Below are positions 33,218 to 42,226 of a DNA stretch of 64,000 bases, piece by piece. Under the pieces are notes generated by a model. The model made no database searches. It was not told where the DNA came from and was given only the letters and a program-made list of their open reading frames with translations. Location of the stretch: assembly GCF_036227105.1 (NCBI RefSeq), contig NZ_CP109434.1:7970501-8034500 (forward strand), written 5' to 3'. Source of the DNA: Amycolatopsis sp. NBC_01488. GTDB taxonomy: Bacteria > Actinomycetota > Actinomycetes > Mycobacteriales > Pseudonocardiaceae. Position numbers and translations under genes: made by a program. Position 1 is the stretch's first letter. Each line of letters opens with the position of its first letter.

Positions 33218-34447
33218 TCAGCGCTTCCGCTTGCCCGCGGGCTTGCCGGCCGGGCGCTGCTTCTGGATCCGGGCGGGCACGCCGGCCGCGGCCGCGTACG
33301 CCTTCTCCTTGCGCAGTTCCTTCGCCAGGGCGTCGTCGTCCGAGGCGTCGAAGTTGTCGTCGCCGGCCGTCTTGCGCTCCTGGGCGACGCGACGCTGGCG
33401 GACGCGCTCGGCCTGCTGCTGGTACTTCGGGTCGCGCATCTTGAAGTCGACCAGCAGCGGCGTCGCCAGCGCGACCGACGACAGCACGCCGACGAGGGTA
33501 CCGGTGAGCTGCACCAGCGCGAGGTCCTGCAGCGTGCCGGAGCCGAGCAGGACGTACCCGACGATCAGCAGGCCCAGGATCGGCAGCAGCGCGATGAACG
33601 CCGTGTTGAACGACCGCATCAGCGTCTGGTTCAGCGCCAGGTTCGCGGCCTCGCCGTACGTGCGGCGGGTCAGCCCGAGCAGGCCGCGCGTGTTCTCGCG
33701 GACCTTGTCGAACACCACCACCGTGTCGTAGAGCGAGAAGCCGAGGATCGTCAGCAGGCCGATCACGGTCGCGGGCGTGACCTCGAAGCCGACCAGCGAG
33801 TACACGCCGGCCGTGACCAGGATGTCGTGCAGCAGCGAGACCAGCGCCGCCGCAGCCATGCGCAGGTCAAAGTAGATCCCGAGGAAGATGACCACCGCGA
33901 CGAGGAACACGCCGAGCGCGATCAGCGCCTTCTGCGAGATCTCGCCACCCCAGGACGCGCTCACCGCGCTGTCGCTGATGGCCTGCACGCTCGACTGACC
34001 GTTGCTGCCGATCGGGCCCAGATCCTGGAACAGGCCCTGCTTGACCTTCGCGACGTCGGCCGCGTCCAGCGTGTCGGTGCGGATCTGGATGGTCGACGCC
34101 TTGCCGCTGCCGACCTTCTGCGCCTCCGTGGCCGGCCGGCCGAGCGCCTTCTGGAACGACGCCTTCGCCTGGTCCTCGGTGATCACGCCGTGGGTGCCGG
34201 TGGCCGGCATCTGGATCTGCGTGCCGCCCTCGAACTCGATGCCGAGGTTGAAGCCGCGGAAGATCATCGAGGCGAGGCAGACCAGCACCAGCGCCGCGAA
34301 GAAGATGTACCACCGCCTGCGCTTGCCGACGACGTCGAACGCGCCCGTGCCGACGTAGAGCCGGTGGAAGACGCTTTCCTTCTTGCCGGGCTTCACCGTC
34401 GCCTTGGCGTTGCCTTCAGCGTCCGTGCCCAGTTCTTCGACCCCCAC
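33218..34447 (-). CDS. secF: Protein translocase subunit SecF
   Basis: Membrane partner of SecD in proton-driven protein export. It has 409 residues: first helix at about 44-62 (WYIFFAALVLVCLASMIF), a periplasmic domain starting FNLGIEFEGGTQI, then five clustered helices, with GFSLYDTVVVFDKVREN the conserved SecF core. A basic C-terminal tail of about 90 residues ends in KRKR. One base separates it from secD. Confidence 0.96.
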   Translation of the reverse strand: MGVEELGTDAEGNAKATVKPGKKESVFHRLYVGTGAFDVVGKRRRWYIFFAALVLVCLASMIFRGFNLGIEFEGGTQIQMPATGTHGVITEDQAKASFQKALGRPATEAQKVGSGKASTIQIRTDTLDAADVAKVKQGLFQDLGPIGSNGQSSVQAISDSAVSASWGGEISQKALIALGVFLVAVVIFLGIYFDLRMAAAALVSLLHDILVTAGVYSLVGFEVTPATVIGLLTILGFSLYDTVVVFDKVRENTRGLLGLTRRTYGEAANLALNQTLMRSFNTAFIALLPILGLLIVGYVLLGSGTLQDLALVQLTGTLVGVLSSVALATPLLVDFKMRDPKYQQQAERVRQRRVAQERKTAGDDNFDASDDDALAKELRKEKAYAAAAGVPARIQKQRPAGKPAGKRKR

Positions 34448-34448
34448 G

Positions 34449-36260
34449 TCAGGCCTCCTTCACGTTCGCGCGGCCGACCGAGGTCGAATTCTTACGCTGC
34501 GAACCCACTTGCTGCACGGCGCCGAGGCCCAGGTGCCTCGGATTGGACAGGAACGGCGACTTGGACGTGGACACCATGGCCACCAGCGGGTGCGTCACCA
34601 GGTACACGACCACCAGGTCGAGCACGGTGGACATGCCGAGGGTGAACGCGAAGCCCTGCACGTCGCCGACCGCGATGACGTACAGGATCGCCGCGGCCAG
34701 GAAGCTCACGCCGTCCGAGGCCAGGATGGTGCGCCGGGCGCGGACCCAGCCGCGGGGCACCGCGGACCGGAACGTCCGGCCCTCCCGGATCTCGTCTTTC
34801 AGCCGTTCGAAGTAGATGACGAACGAGTCCGCCGTGATGCCGATGGCGATGATCAGGCCGGCGATGCCCGCGAGGTCCAGCGTGTAGCCGATCCAGCGGC
34901 CGAGCAGCACGAGCACCGCGAAGATCAGAGTGCCGGACAGCGCCAGCGACAAGATCGTGAGGACGCCGAGCAGCCGGTAGTAGAACAGGCAGTAAATGAA
35001 CACCACCAGCAGTCCGATGCCGCCGGCGATGAGGCCGGCCTGCAGCGAGGCCAGGCCGAGGGTCGCCGACACCGTGGTCGCGTCCGAGGACGCGAACGAC
35101 AGCGGCAGCGAGCCGTACTTGAGGATGTCCGACAGGCCCTTCGCCTCGGCCTGGGTGAACTTGCCGGTGATCTGCGTGTTGCCGTCCAGGATGGCGACCT
35201 GGATGTTCGGCGCCGACACGACCTGCGTGTCGAGGACGAAGGCGGCCTGCTGGTTGACGTTCTTCGACGTGAAGTCCGCCCAGATCTTGGTGCCCTCGCT
35301 CTTGAAGCTGAGGTTCACCACCCACTGGCCGTTCTGCGTGTTGTAGGTCGCGTTCGCGTCCGAGATCTCGGTGCCCGGCAGGAACTCCGGATCCAGCAGG
35401 TACTTGTACGTGTCGTGGTCACCGCAGGCGACCAGCGGCAGCTTCGGGTCGTCGTTGCCCTCGAGCGGGTCCTTGGCGTTGGGCCCGCAGCTCAGCGACG
35501 CCATCGCCTGCGTGACGAGGTCCTGGTTGGCGGTGCCGTCCGCGCCGATCAGCTGCGGGTTCTGGCGGATCGCCTTCGCGGCCTGGATCTCCTTGGCCGT
35601 CTGCGCGTCCACCGAGCCGTCCGACGGCGCCGGAGCGGCCGGGGACTGGCTCGTCGTGGGCGGCTTCGTGGTGCTGGAGCTCGGCGGGGCCGGGGTGGTG
35701 CTCTGCTGCTGGGCCGGCGCGCCCGCGGCACCGCCACCACCGGCGGCCGGGCTCGTCGGCGGGGCGCTGGAGCCGGCCTTCGGCGCGCCGGAGGACGGCG
35801 GCCCCGAGCTGCTCGGGGCACCCGAGGTCGGCGTGCCCGTGGCGGGCGGCGGGGTGGTGGTCTGCGGCGGCACGACCGGCTGCGTCGCGTTGGCGACGAC
35901 CTTCCGGAAGCCCAGCTTCGCGGTCTTGCCCAGGTTCTTCGCCTGGTCGCCCTGCTCGCCGGGGACGGTGATGACGACGTTGTTGCCGTCGAGAAGGACC
36001 TCGGTACCGCTGACGCCGATCCCGTTGACGCGCTTTTCGATGATCTGGCGCGCCTGGTTGAGGGACTCCCGGGTCGGCTGGCCGCCGTCGGGGGTGCGGG
36101 CGGTGAGCGTGACCCGGGTGCCGCCCTGCAGGTCGATGCCCAGCTTCGGGGTCGGCTTGTGGTTGCCGGTGAGGAACACCAGCGCGTACAGCACAACCAC
36201 GATCAGGGCGAACAGGGCGAGATAGCGTCCCGGGCGGAGATGCCCGGCTGAAGCTGCCAC
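34449..36260 (-). CDS. secD: Protein translocase subunit SecD
   Basis: A 603-residue SecD. The first helix is YLALFALIVVVLYALVFL, then KLGIDLQGGTRVTL opens the periplasmic P1 domain. P1 contains an inserted Pro/Ser/Thr/Ala-rich stretch of about 95 residues (35590-35870), longer than in most phyla. The last five helices carry GITADSFVIYFERLKDEIREG. The GTG at 36260 gives VAASAGHLRPGRYLALF, the normal N-terminus; the upstream codons are less likely coding. Acts with SecF and YajC. Confidence 0.95.
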   Translation of the reverse strand: MAASAGHLRPGRYLALFALIVVVLYALVFLTGNHKPTPKLGIDLQGGTRVTLTARTPDGGQPTRESLNQARQIIEKRVNGIGVSGTEVLLDGNNVVITVPGEQGDQAKNLGKTAKLGFRKVVANATQPVVPPQTTTPPPATGTPTSGAPSSSGPPSSGAPKAGSSAPPTSPAAGGGGAAGAPAQQQSTTPAPPSSSTTKPPTTSQSPAAPAPSDGSVDAQTAKEIQAAKAIRQNPQLIGADGTANQDLVTQAMASLSCGPNAKDPLEGNDDPKLPLVACGDHDTYKYLLDPEFLPGTEISDANATYNTQNGQWVVNLSFKSEGTKIWADFTSKNVNQQAAFVLDTQVVSAPNIQVAILDGNTQITGKFTQAEAKGLSDILKYGSLPLSFASSDATTVSATLGLASLQAGLIAGGIGLLVVFIYCLFYYRLLGVLTILSLALSGTLIFAVLVLLGRWIGYTLDLAGIAGLIIAIGITADSFVIYFERLKDEIREGRTFRSAVPRGWVRARRTILASDGVSFLAAAILYVIAVGDVQGFAFTLGMSTVLDLVVVYLVTHPLVAMVSTSKSPFLSNPRHLGLGAVQQVGSQRKNSTSVGRANVKEA

Positions 36261-36375
36261 AGTGCTTCGGTCTCCTCGGACGGGGTGGACCCCAACGTTT
36301 TGGTGCCCGCCCGGAGGGTTACCGGGAGGGACTGTGTGCGATTCACTCCCGGGCACGGGTATGACGGCGGACACG

Positions 36376-36409
36376 CACGCAGCACCGAGACACTACTCGG
36401 TGCTGCGTG
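36376..36409 (-). terminator. Hairpin between yajC and secD
   Basis: CACGCAGCACCGAG (36376-36389) pairs perfectly with CTCGGTGCTGCGTG (36396-36409) around a six-base loop. It lies 71 bases after the yajC stop and upstream of secD. It may end or attenuate the yajC transcript. The rest of the 219-bp gap 36261-36479 shows no gene. Confidence 0.65.
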
Positions 36410-36479
36410 AGCCCGGCGTTGCAGGCCACACCGACTTTCGTCGTGCCTTTTCGCGGCGTGCCCGGGGCGGGACCGCGGG

Positions 36480-36875
36480 TTACTTCTTGCCGTGCTCCAG
36501 CGGCGGCGCCACCTGCGCGGTGGTCTGCGGCTCGTCCTTGACGACCGGCTCGGTGATCGTCTCCTCGGCGGGCGCCTCCACCTCGTCGGCGGCGGCCTCG
36601 TCGGTCTCGACGACCGGCTCGACCTTCTCGCGGACCGCCAGGCGCAGCCAGGTGGTGACGACGCCGGGCGCGATCTCGATGTCGATCGTGTTGTCGCCCG
36701 AAGTGTCGGCGACGGTGCCGTAGAGACCCGACGTGGTCATCACGCGGTCACCGGGCGCCAGGCTGCTCTGCAGGTCCTGCTGCGCCGCCTGCTGCTTCTT
36801 CTGCTTGCGCGTGCTCATCACCAGCGGCACGGCGAGGACGAGCACGAGGAGCAGGGGCAGCAATAGACTTTGCAT
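36480..36875 (-). CDS. yajC: Preprotein translocase subunit YajC
   Basis: A 131-residue YajC: one N-terminal helix (LLLPLLLVLVLAVPLVM), the basic RKQKKQQ stretch, the conserved LAPGDRVMTTSGLYGTV, and an acidic Glu/Ala/Thr-rich tail. The ATG at 36875 has GGAG about six bases upstream. It precedes secDF in the same direction, as Rv2588c does. Confidence 0.93.
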   Translation of the reverse strand: MQSLLLPLLLVLVLAVPLVMSTRKQKKQQAAQQDLQSSLAPGDRVMTTSGLYGTVADTSGDNTIDIEIAPGVVTTWLRLAVREKVEPVVETDEAAADEVEAPAEETITEPVVKDEPQTTAQVAPPLEHGKK

Positions 36876-36995
36876 GATTCTCCGTTCGACGGACACCGGC
36901 ACCATGCCGAAATGTCCGGTTCTTGGGTATGTGCTCCGGTCAAGTGTGCCAGGTACCAGCGCGGACGCCAGCACCCACCCGCCGGTTCGGGCCGT

Positions 36996-38063
36996 TCAGT
37001 CCTGCTCGAACAGCGACGGCCCGCCCTGGTCCGGGCGCCCCGGGAGGTCCGCGGGCGGCACCATGCCGAGGTGTTCCCACGCGGCCGCGGTGGCGACCCG
37101 GCCCCGCGGGGTGCGGGCGAGCATACCGGCGCGCACCAGGTAGGGCTCGCACACCTCTTCGACCGTGGTCGCCTCCTCCCCCACGGCCACCGCCAGCGTC
37201 GAGATCCCGACCGGTCCGCCGCCGAACGACCTGGTCAGCGCGGTGAGCACGGCCCGGTCGAGCCGGTCGAGACCCAGCTCGTCGACGTCGTAGACGGCCA
37301 GCGCGGCCCGGGCGACCGCCAGGGTCACCTTGCCGTCGGCGCGGACCTCCGCGTAGTCGCGGACGCGCCGCAGCAGCCGGTTCGCGATCCGGGGCGTGCC
37401 GCGCGAGCGGCCGGCGATCTCCTGGCAGCCGTCGCGGTCGATCGGGATGTCGAGGATCGTCGCCGCGCGGCGGACGACCAGCTCCAGCTCGGCGTCGGTG
37501 TAGAACTCCATCTGGCCGGTGAAGCCGAACCGGTCGCGCAGCGGGCCGGTCAGCGAGCCCGAGCGCGTGGTCGCCCCGACCAGCGTGAACGGCGCGATCT
37601 CCAGCGGAATGCTGGTGGCGCCCGGCCCCTTGCCGACGACGACGTCGACCCGGAAGTCCTCCATCGCGAGGTAGAGCATCTCCTCGGCGGGGCGGGCGAT
37701 CCGGTGGATCTCGTCGATGAACAGGACGTCGCCGGCCGCGAGGTTGGACAGCATCGCGGCGAGGTCGCCCGCCCGTTCCAGCGCCGGGCCGGAAGTGATC
37801 CGGATGGCCGCGCCCAGCTCGGCCGCGACGATCATCGCCATCGACGTCTTGCCCAGCCCGGGCGGCCCGGACAGCAGGACGTGGTCGGGCGGCACGCCGC
37901 GGCGGCGCGCGCTCTCCAGCACCAGCTCCAGCTGCTCGCGCACGCGCGGCTGGCCGACGAACTCGTCGAGCTTGCGGGGCCGCAGCGTGCCTTCGACGTT
38001 CTCCTCACCGGTCTGCGCCCACGCCGAGAGGGCTTCGTCCTCGTCCACCGCTTCATACTCCAC
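36996..38063 (-). CDS. ruvB: Holliday junction branch migration helicase RuvB
   Basis: ATPase motor that drives Holliday junction migration with RuvA. It has 355 residues: RPRKLDEFVGQ near the N-terminus, Walker A GPPGLGKTS, Walker B FIDEIHR, sensor I GATTRSGSLTGPLRDRFG, and the C-terminal winged helix ending TPRGRVATAAAWEHLG. Third gene of ruvCAB, nine bases after ruvA. Confidence 0.97.
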   Translation of the reverse strand: MEYEAVDEDEALSAWAQTGEENVEGTLRPRKLDEFVGQPRVREQLELVLESARRRGVPPDHVLLSGPPGLGKTSMAMIVAAELGAAIRITSGPALERAGDLAAMLSNLAAGDVLFIDEIHRIARPAEEMLYLAMEDFRVDVVVGKGPGATSIPLEIAPFTLVGATTRSGSLTGPLRDRFGFTGQMEFYTDAELELVVRRAATILDIPIDRDGCQEIAGRSRGTPRIANRLLRRVRDYAEVRADGKVTLAVARAALAVYDVDELGLDRLDRAVLTALTRSFGGGPVGISTLAVAVGEEATTVEEVCEPYLVRAGMLARTPRGRVATAAAWEHLGMVPPADLPGRPDQGGPSLFEQD

Positions 38064-38072
38064 GGCCGTGTC

Positions 38073-38666
38073 CTACCGCTTCCGGCCGAGGGTGGCCAGC
38101 GCGGCGCGCAGCACGCTCGCCGTCGTGTGGCCGTCACCATCGGCGAGGACCTTGTCGACCGCCAGCTCGGCCTGCTTGGCCGGGAACCCGAGGCCGGCCA
38201 GCGCCTCGACGACCTCCGCGCGCAGGGCGCCGGGCGCGGTGACCGCGGGCGCGTCCCCGGAGCCGAGCGCCGTGACCTTGTCGCGCAGTTCGAGAGTGAG
38301 CCGTTCGGCGCCCTTGCGGCCGATGCCGGGCACCGAGGTGAGCACGGTGATGTTGCCTTCGACCAGCGCGGCGCGCAGCTTGCCGGGGTCGAGCACGGCG
38401 AGGGTGGCCAGCGCGAGCCGCGGCCCGATCCCGGACACGGTCTGCAGCAGCCCGAACAGCTCGCGCGCGTCGGCGTCGGCGAAGCCGAACAACGTCAGCG
38501 AGTCCTCGCGGACGACCAGCGCGGTGTGCAGCCGGGCCTCTTCGCCGCGGCGGAGGGTGGCCAGCGTCGCCGGGGTGGCCTGCACGGCGAAGCCGACCCC
38601 GCCGACCTCGACCACGACGTGGTCCAGGCCGACCGACAGGACTTCTCCGCGTACCGACGAGATCAT
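38073..38666 (-). CDS. ruvA: Holliday junction DNA helicase subunit RuvA
   Basis: A 197-residue junction-binding protein. The N-terminal OB fold starts MISSVRGEVLSV; two helix-hairpin-helix motifs are ELFGLLQTVSGIGPRLALATLA and LTSVPGIGRKGAERLTLELRDKV; the C-terminal RuvB-binding domain is AEVVEALAGLGFPAKQAE. The ATG overlaps the ruvC stop by four bases (ATGA). Confidence 0.97.
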   Translation of the reverse strand: MISSVRGEVLSVGLDHVVVEVGGVGFAVQATPATLATLRRGEEARLHTALVVREDSLTLFGFADADARELFGLLQTVSGIGPRLALATLAVLDPGKLRAALVEGNITVLTSVPGIGRKGAERLTLELRDKVTALGSGDAPAVTAPGALRAEVVEALAGLGFPAKQAELAVDKVLADGDGHTTASVLRAALATLGRKR

Positions 38667-39247
38667 CGTGCTGCTCCAGGGTTCTTGGCTTGTTTGGCCG
38701 CCGCCGCGAGGCGGGCCTTGTGCGTGCGGGCCATTTCGGCGGCGCGAGCCTCGGCTTCGGCGAGCCGGGCTCGCATCGGCTCGCGCCAGAGGTGGCAGAT
38801 GGCCAGGGCGAGAGCGTCCGCGGCGTCGGCGGGCTTGGGCGCGACCTCGAGGTTGAGCAGGCGCATCACCATGGCCGTGACCTGCGCCTTGTCCGCCCGG
38901 CCCGACCCGCTGACCGCGGCCTTCACCTCGCTCGGCGTGTGGAAGACGACGGGCAGGCCGCGGCGCGCGGCGGCCAGCGCGACCACGCCGCCCGCCTGCG
39001 CGGTGCCCATCGCGGTCCGGACGTTGTGCTGGGCGAAGACGCGCTCGACGGCCACGGCCGCCGGCTTGTACTTGTCCATCCACCGCTCGACCTCGTCGGA
39101 GATGCCGAGCAGCCGGTGCGCCAGGTCGGCGTCGGCCGGTGTCCGCACGACGTCGACGGCGACGCAGCGGACGGCCCGGCCCTGGCCGCCGTCGACCACG
39201 CCCAGGCCGCACCTGGTCAGACCGGGGTCGACCCCGAGCACGCGCAC
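38663..39247 (-). CDS. ruvC: Crossover junction endodeoxyribonuclease RuvC
   Basis: Resolves Holliday junctions. The 194-residue product starts VRVLGVDPGLTRCGLG with the first catalytic Asp7; the others are Glu in AVERVFAQHNVRTAMGTAQA and the Asp pair in PADAADALALAICH. The GTG at 39247 has AAGGAAG upstream. First gene of the ruvCAB operon. Confidence 0.96.
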   Translation of the reverse strand: MRVLGVDPGLTRCGLGVVDGGQGRAVRCVAVDVVRTPADADLAHRLLGISDEVERWMDKYKPAAVAVERVFAQHNVRTAMGTAQAGGVVALAAARRGLPVVFHTPSEVKAAVSGSGRADKAQVTAMVMRLLNLEVAPKPADAADALALAICHLWREPMRARLAEAEARAAEMARTHKARLAAAAKQAKNPGAAR

Positions 39248-39317
39248 CCGTTCTTCCTTCCGCCGCGAACACCAGTTCGAGCAGGCTACTGGGCGCGCCT
39301 GCGGCAGGATGGGTGAC

Positions 39318-39758
39318 ATGCCGGAGCCGTCGGATTTCGTCACCCACCTGGGTCTTGAGCCCCTGCCGGTCGAGGGCGGGCGGTGGGCGCAGAGCTGGCG
39401 CTCCGAGGCCGGGTCCGCGATCTACTACCTGCTCGTCGCGCCCGAGTCCTCCGCGCCGCACCGGCTGGACCGGGTCGAGGTCTACGCCCACCACGCCGGC
39501 GCGCCCGCGGCGATGCTGCTGCTGCACCCGGACGGCTCGGTCGAGCGGCCCGTGCTGAGCACGGACGTCGCCGCCGGGCAGCGGCCACAGGTCGTCGTGC
39601 CCGCCGGGACCTGGCAGGCGACGGTCACGCGCGGATCGTGGAGTCTGCTGGGCACGGTCGTGGTGCCGCCCTACACCGACGACTGCGTGGAGTTCGCTTC
39701 GGTGGCGGAACTCGCCTCACGGTATCCGGAAGCGGCCGCCGACCTGCGGAAGTTCTAG
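39318..39758 (+). CDS. Cupin-5 (DUF985) family protein
   Basis: A 146-residue protein with the cupin_5 layout: SAIYYLLVAPESSAPHRLDRVEVYAHHAGAP gives the metal-binding-like His and Glu, followed by VVPAGTWQATV and a beta-sheet C-terminus. An ATG at 39309 is also in frame, but AGGA is better spaced for 39318. Divergent from ruvC; its stop shares CTAG with the convergent DUF4262 gene. The function is unknown. Confidence 0.82.
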   Translation: MPEPSDFVTHLGLEPLPVEGGRWAQSWRSEAGSAIYYLLVAPESSAPHRLDRVEVYAHHAGAPAAMLLLHPDGSVERPVLSTDVAAGQRPQVVVPAGTWQATVTRGSWSLLGTVVVPPYTDDCVEFASVAELASRYPEAAADLRKF

Positions 39759-40306
39759 GGGCCGTCGACGCCGGGGGTCCAGCTCTCCGGGTCACCGCTG
39801 TCGGTCAGCACCGGCTGCCACTGCGCGAAGCCCTCGGGCGCGTCCGGGTGCCACGGGAACTTGCCCTCCGGCGTCGCGACGATCAGCTGCAGCGCCGGGA
39901 AGTCGCCGTCCGGGTAGATGAGGAACGCGGTGCCGAAGTACTCGGGGTAGTGCCCCTTGTTGACGCGCTCGAGGACGACCGGGACGCCCTCGAAGAAGTC
40001 GTCGTAGCGCGTGCCGACCTCGAAGATCTCGCCGTTGGCCGCGCGGTCGACGTACGCGTCGAGCAGCACCTGGCCCATCTGGTCGGGCAGCCCGACCACG
40101 ACCGCCTCGGGGACGTGGTGCAGCGCCCACGCGCAGGCGGTGAAGCAGTAGCCGGCGCCCTCGTCGTCGGCGGCCACCGTGATGACGGCGTTGCCGCGTT
40201 CCTTCGCCTGCGTCTCGATCCATTCGATCAGGCGCTGCTGCTCTTCGGTCAGCTCGGCGGCGAGGTCGGCGGAGGCGGCGGGGGTCGTCGAGGTCACGGC
40301 GCACAT
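39755..40306 (-). CDS. DUF4262 domain protein
   Basis: A 183-residue protein similar to DUF4262. After about 25 variable residues comes EWIETQAKERGNAVITVAADDEGAGYCFTACAWALHHVPEAVVVGLP, then a region ending FPALQLIVATPEGKFPWHPDAPEGFAQWQPVL. Its biochemical role is unknown. The start is the ATG at 40306, although an in-frame GTG at 40297 is possible. Confidence 0.8.
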   Translation of the reverse strand: MCAVTSTTPAASADLAAELTEEQQRLIEWIETQAKERGNAVITVAADDEGAGYCFTACAWALHHVPEAVVVGLPDQMGQVLLDAYVDRAANGEIFEVGTRYDDFFEGVPVVLERVNKGHYPEYFGTAFLIYPDGDFPALQLIVATPEGKFPWHPDAPEGFAQWQPVLTDSGDPESWTPGVDGP

Positions 40307-40333
40307 TCTGCCTGACGTGCCGCCGAGAGCCCA

Positions 40334-40366
40334 GGGCCCGGGCCGGAAAGTTTCCGACCCGGGCCC
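40334..40366 (-). terminator. Terminator after yebC
   Basis: A 16-bp stem (40334-40349 with 40351-40366) has a single mismatch and an almost absent loop. It lies 27 bases beyond the yebC stop. It has no T tract. Confidence 0.7.
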
Positions 40367-40392
40367 GGATGCCTTGCGGGGCAAGGGAAAAC

Positions 40393-41148
40393 TCAGCCGA
40401 CTTCGGCGAGCACCTCGTCCGAAACATCGAAGTTCGCGTACACGTTCTGGACGTCGTCGCAGTCTTCGAGGGCGTCGATCAGCTTGAAGACCTTCTTCGC
40501 GCCGTCCGCGTCCAGGGGAACGCTGACCGACGGCAGGAACGTCAGCTCCGCCGACTCGTACTCGAAGCCGGCTTCCTGCAGTGCCTTGCGCACCGGGACC
40601 AGGTCGCCGCCCTCCGAGACGATCTCGAAGCTCTCGTCGAGGTCGTTGACCTCTTCGGCGCCCGCGTCGAGGACCGCCATCAGGACGTCGTCCTCCGTCG
40701 CGTCGCCCTTCGGCATGATCACGACACCCTTGCGGGTGAACATGTAGGCGACCGAGCCCGGGTCGGCGAGGGAGCCGTTGTTGCGCGTGAGCGCGGTGCG
40801 GACCTCCATCGCGGCGCGGTTCTTGTTGTCGGTCAGGCACTCGATCAGCACCGCCACGCCGTTGGGGCCGTAGCCCTCGTACGTGATGTTCTGCCAGTCG
40901 GCGCCGCCGGCCTCTTCGCCGGCGCCGCGCTTGCGGGCGCGCTCGATGTTGTCCTGCGGGACCGAGTTCTTCTTCGCCTTCTGGATGGCGTCGTAGAGCG
41001 TGGGGTTGCCGTCCGGGTCGCCACCACCGGTGCCGGTCCGCGCGGCCACCTCGATGTTCTTGATCAACCGCGCGAAGAGCTTGCCGCGCTTCGCGTCGAG
41101 GTTGGCCTTCTTGTGCTTCGTGGTGGCCCACTTGGAGTGGCCGCTCAT
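40393..41148 (-). CDS. yebC: YebC/PmpR family protein
   Basis: A 251-residue YebC-type protein. The start MSGHSKWATTKHKKANLDAKRGKLFARLI is the family signature; later come YEGYGPNGVAVLIECLTDNKNRAAMEVR and a conserved C-terminal DVQNVYANFDV. Long called a transcriptional regulator; recent work on YebC paralogues points to helping ribosomes at polyproline stretches. It is likely cotranscribed with pdxT, 41 bases upstream. Confidence 0.95.
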   Translation of the reverse strand: MSGHSKWATTKHKKANLDAKRGKLFARLIKNIEVAARTGTGGGDPDGNPTLYDAIQKAKKNSVPQDNIERARKRGAGEEAGGADWQNITYEGYGPNGVAVLIECLTDNKNRAAMEVRTALTRNNGSLADPGSVAYMFTRKGVVIMPKGDATEDDVLMAVLDAGAEEVNDLDESFEIVSEGGDLVPVRKALQEAGFEYESAELTFLPSVSVPLDADGAKKVFKLIDALEDCDDVQNVYANFDVSDEVLAEVG

Positions 41149-41189
41149 CTCTCCTCCATCTGTTCCGTACCCCGGCCGGGCACCGCGTC

Positions 41190-41810
41190 TCAGGCAGCCT
41201 CTCGCACGAGGTCTACGAACAGCCGGTGCACCCGCACGTCGGGCGTCAGCTCCGGGTGGAACGCGGTCGCCAGCACCGCCCCTTGCCGGACCGCGACGAT
41301 CCTAGCGGTCTCGTCTCCCACGCCGGGCACGCCGCTGACGGTGGCCAGCACCTCGACGCCGTCGCCGGCCTTCTCGACCCACGGGGCCCGGATGAAGACG
41401 GCGCGCACCGGCCCGCCGTCCACCTCGGCGAAGTCGAGGTCGGCCTCGAAGGAGTCGACCTGCCTGCCGAACGCGTTGCGCCGCACGACGACGTCGAGCC
41501 CGCCGAGCTGCTGCTGGTCCGGCCGCCCGTCGAGGGTCTGCCGGGCCAGCAGGATCATCCCGGCGCACGAGCCGAACGCGGGCAGGCCGCCGGCGATCCG
41601 CGCGCGCAGCGGTTCGAGCAGCTCGAACGTCTCGAGCAGCCGCGACATGGTGGTCGACTCGCCACCGGGCAGCACCAGACCGTCCACTTCGGACAGTTCG
41701 CCGGCGCGGCGCACCGGGACGGCCCGCGCGCCCGCTTCTTCCAGCAGGGCGACGTGCTCCCGCACGGCACCCTGCATGGCGAGCACCCCGACGACTGGCT
41801 CCGACGACAC
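41190..41810 (-). CDS. pdxT: Pyridoxal 5'-phosphate synthase glutaminase subunit PdxT
   Basis: Supplies ammonia to PdxS for vitamin B6 synthesis. The 206-residue glutaminase has the nucleophile Cys82 in AFGSCAGMILLA, LPGGESTTMSRLL, and the His/Glu pair in ATAFHPELT. The GTG at 41810 has GGGAGG upstream. In the wider family it usually lies close to pdxS; here azlDC and an XRE gene separate them. Confidence 0.95.
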   Translation of the reverse strand: MSSEPVVGVLAMQGAVREHVALLEEAGARAVPVRRAGELSEVDGLVLPGGESTTMSRLLETFELLEPLRARIAGGLPAFGSCAGMILLARQTLDGRPDQQQLGGLDVVVRRNAFGRQVDSFEADLDFAEVDGGPVRAVFIRAPWVEKAGDGVEVLATVSGVPGVGDETARIVAVRQGAVLATAFHPELTPDVRVHRLFVDLVREAA

Positions 41811-41905
41811 CCGACCTCCCGAAAGACCTTCCCACCAGCCTAGACGCCTTGCCCCGGCCGCTTCCCGGCAGGTCAGCCGGGTCCGGCGCCGCTCACGCGG
41901 GCCGG

Positions 41906-42226
41906 TCAGGGCACCCCGGCCAGCCGCAGCAGCGCCGCCGTGGCCGCGGCAGCCACCACCACCAGCGCGAACGGCGCCTTCCGCCACGCCAGCACGCCGG
42001 CGACCAGCACCCCCGCCGGCCGGGCGAAGCCGGCGAACCCGTGTCCCTCGGTCAGCGCGCTCACCGCCACCAGCGCGGCCAGCAGGACCACCGCCGCCAG
42101 CGCCATCAGCCGTTCCGCTCGTGGTGACAGCCTCACCCGGCTGCGCAGCACCGGCCCGGCGAAGCGGAACGCGAACGTCCCCAGCGCCAGCACCACCGTG
42201 CCGACCAGCAGCTCCACCCCGTCCAT
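41906..42226 (-). CDS. azlD: AzlD-like branched-chain amino acid exporter small subunit
   Basis: A 106-residue protein with four hydrophobic helices of the AzlD family (FAFRFAGPVLRSRVRLSPRAERLMALAAVVLLAALV). It pairs with AzlC to form an efflux system for leucine and related amino acids or analogues. The ATG overlaps the azlC stop by one base (TGATG), so the two are translated together. Confidence 0.88.
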   Translation of the reverse strand: MDGVELLVGTVVLALGTFAFRFAGPVLRSRVRLSPRAERLMALAAVVLLAALVAVSALTEGHGFAGFARPAGVLVAGVLAWRKAPFALVVVAAAATAALLRLAGVP

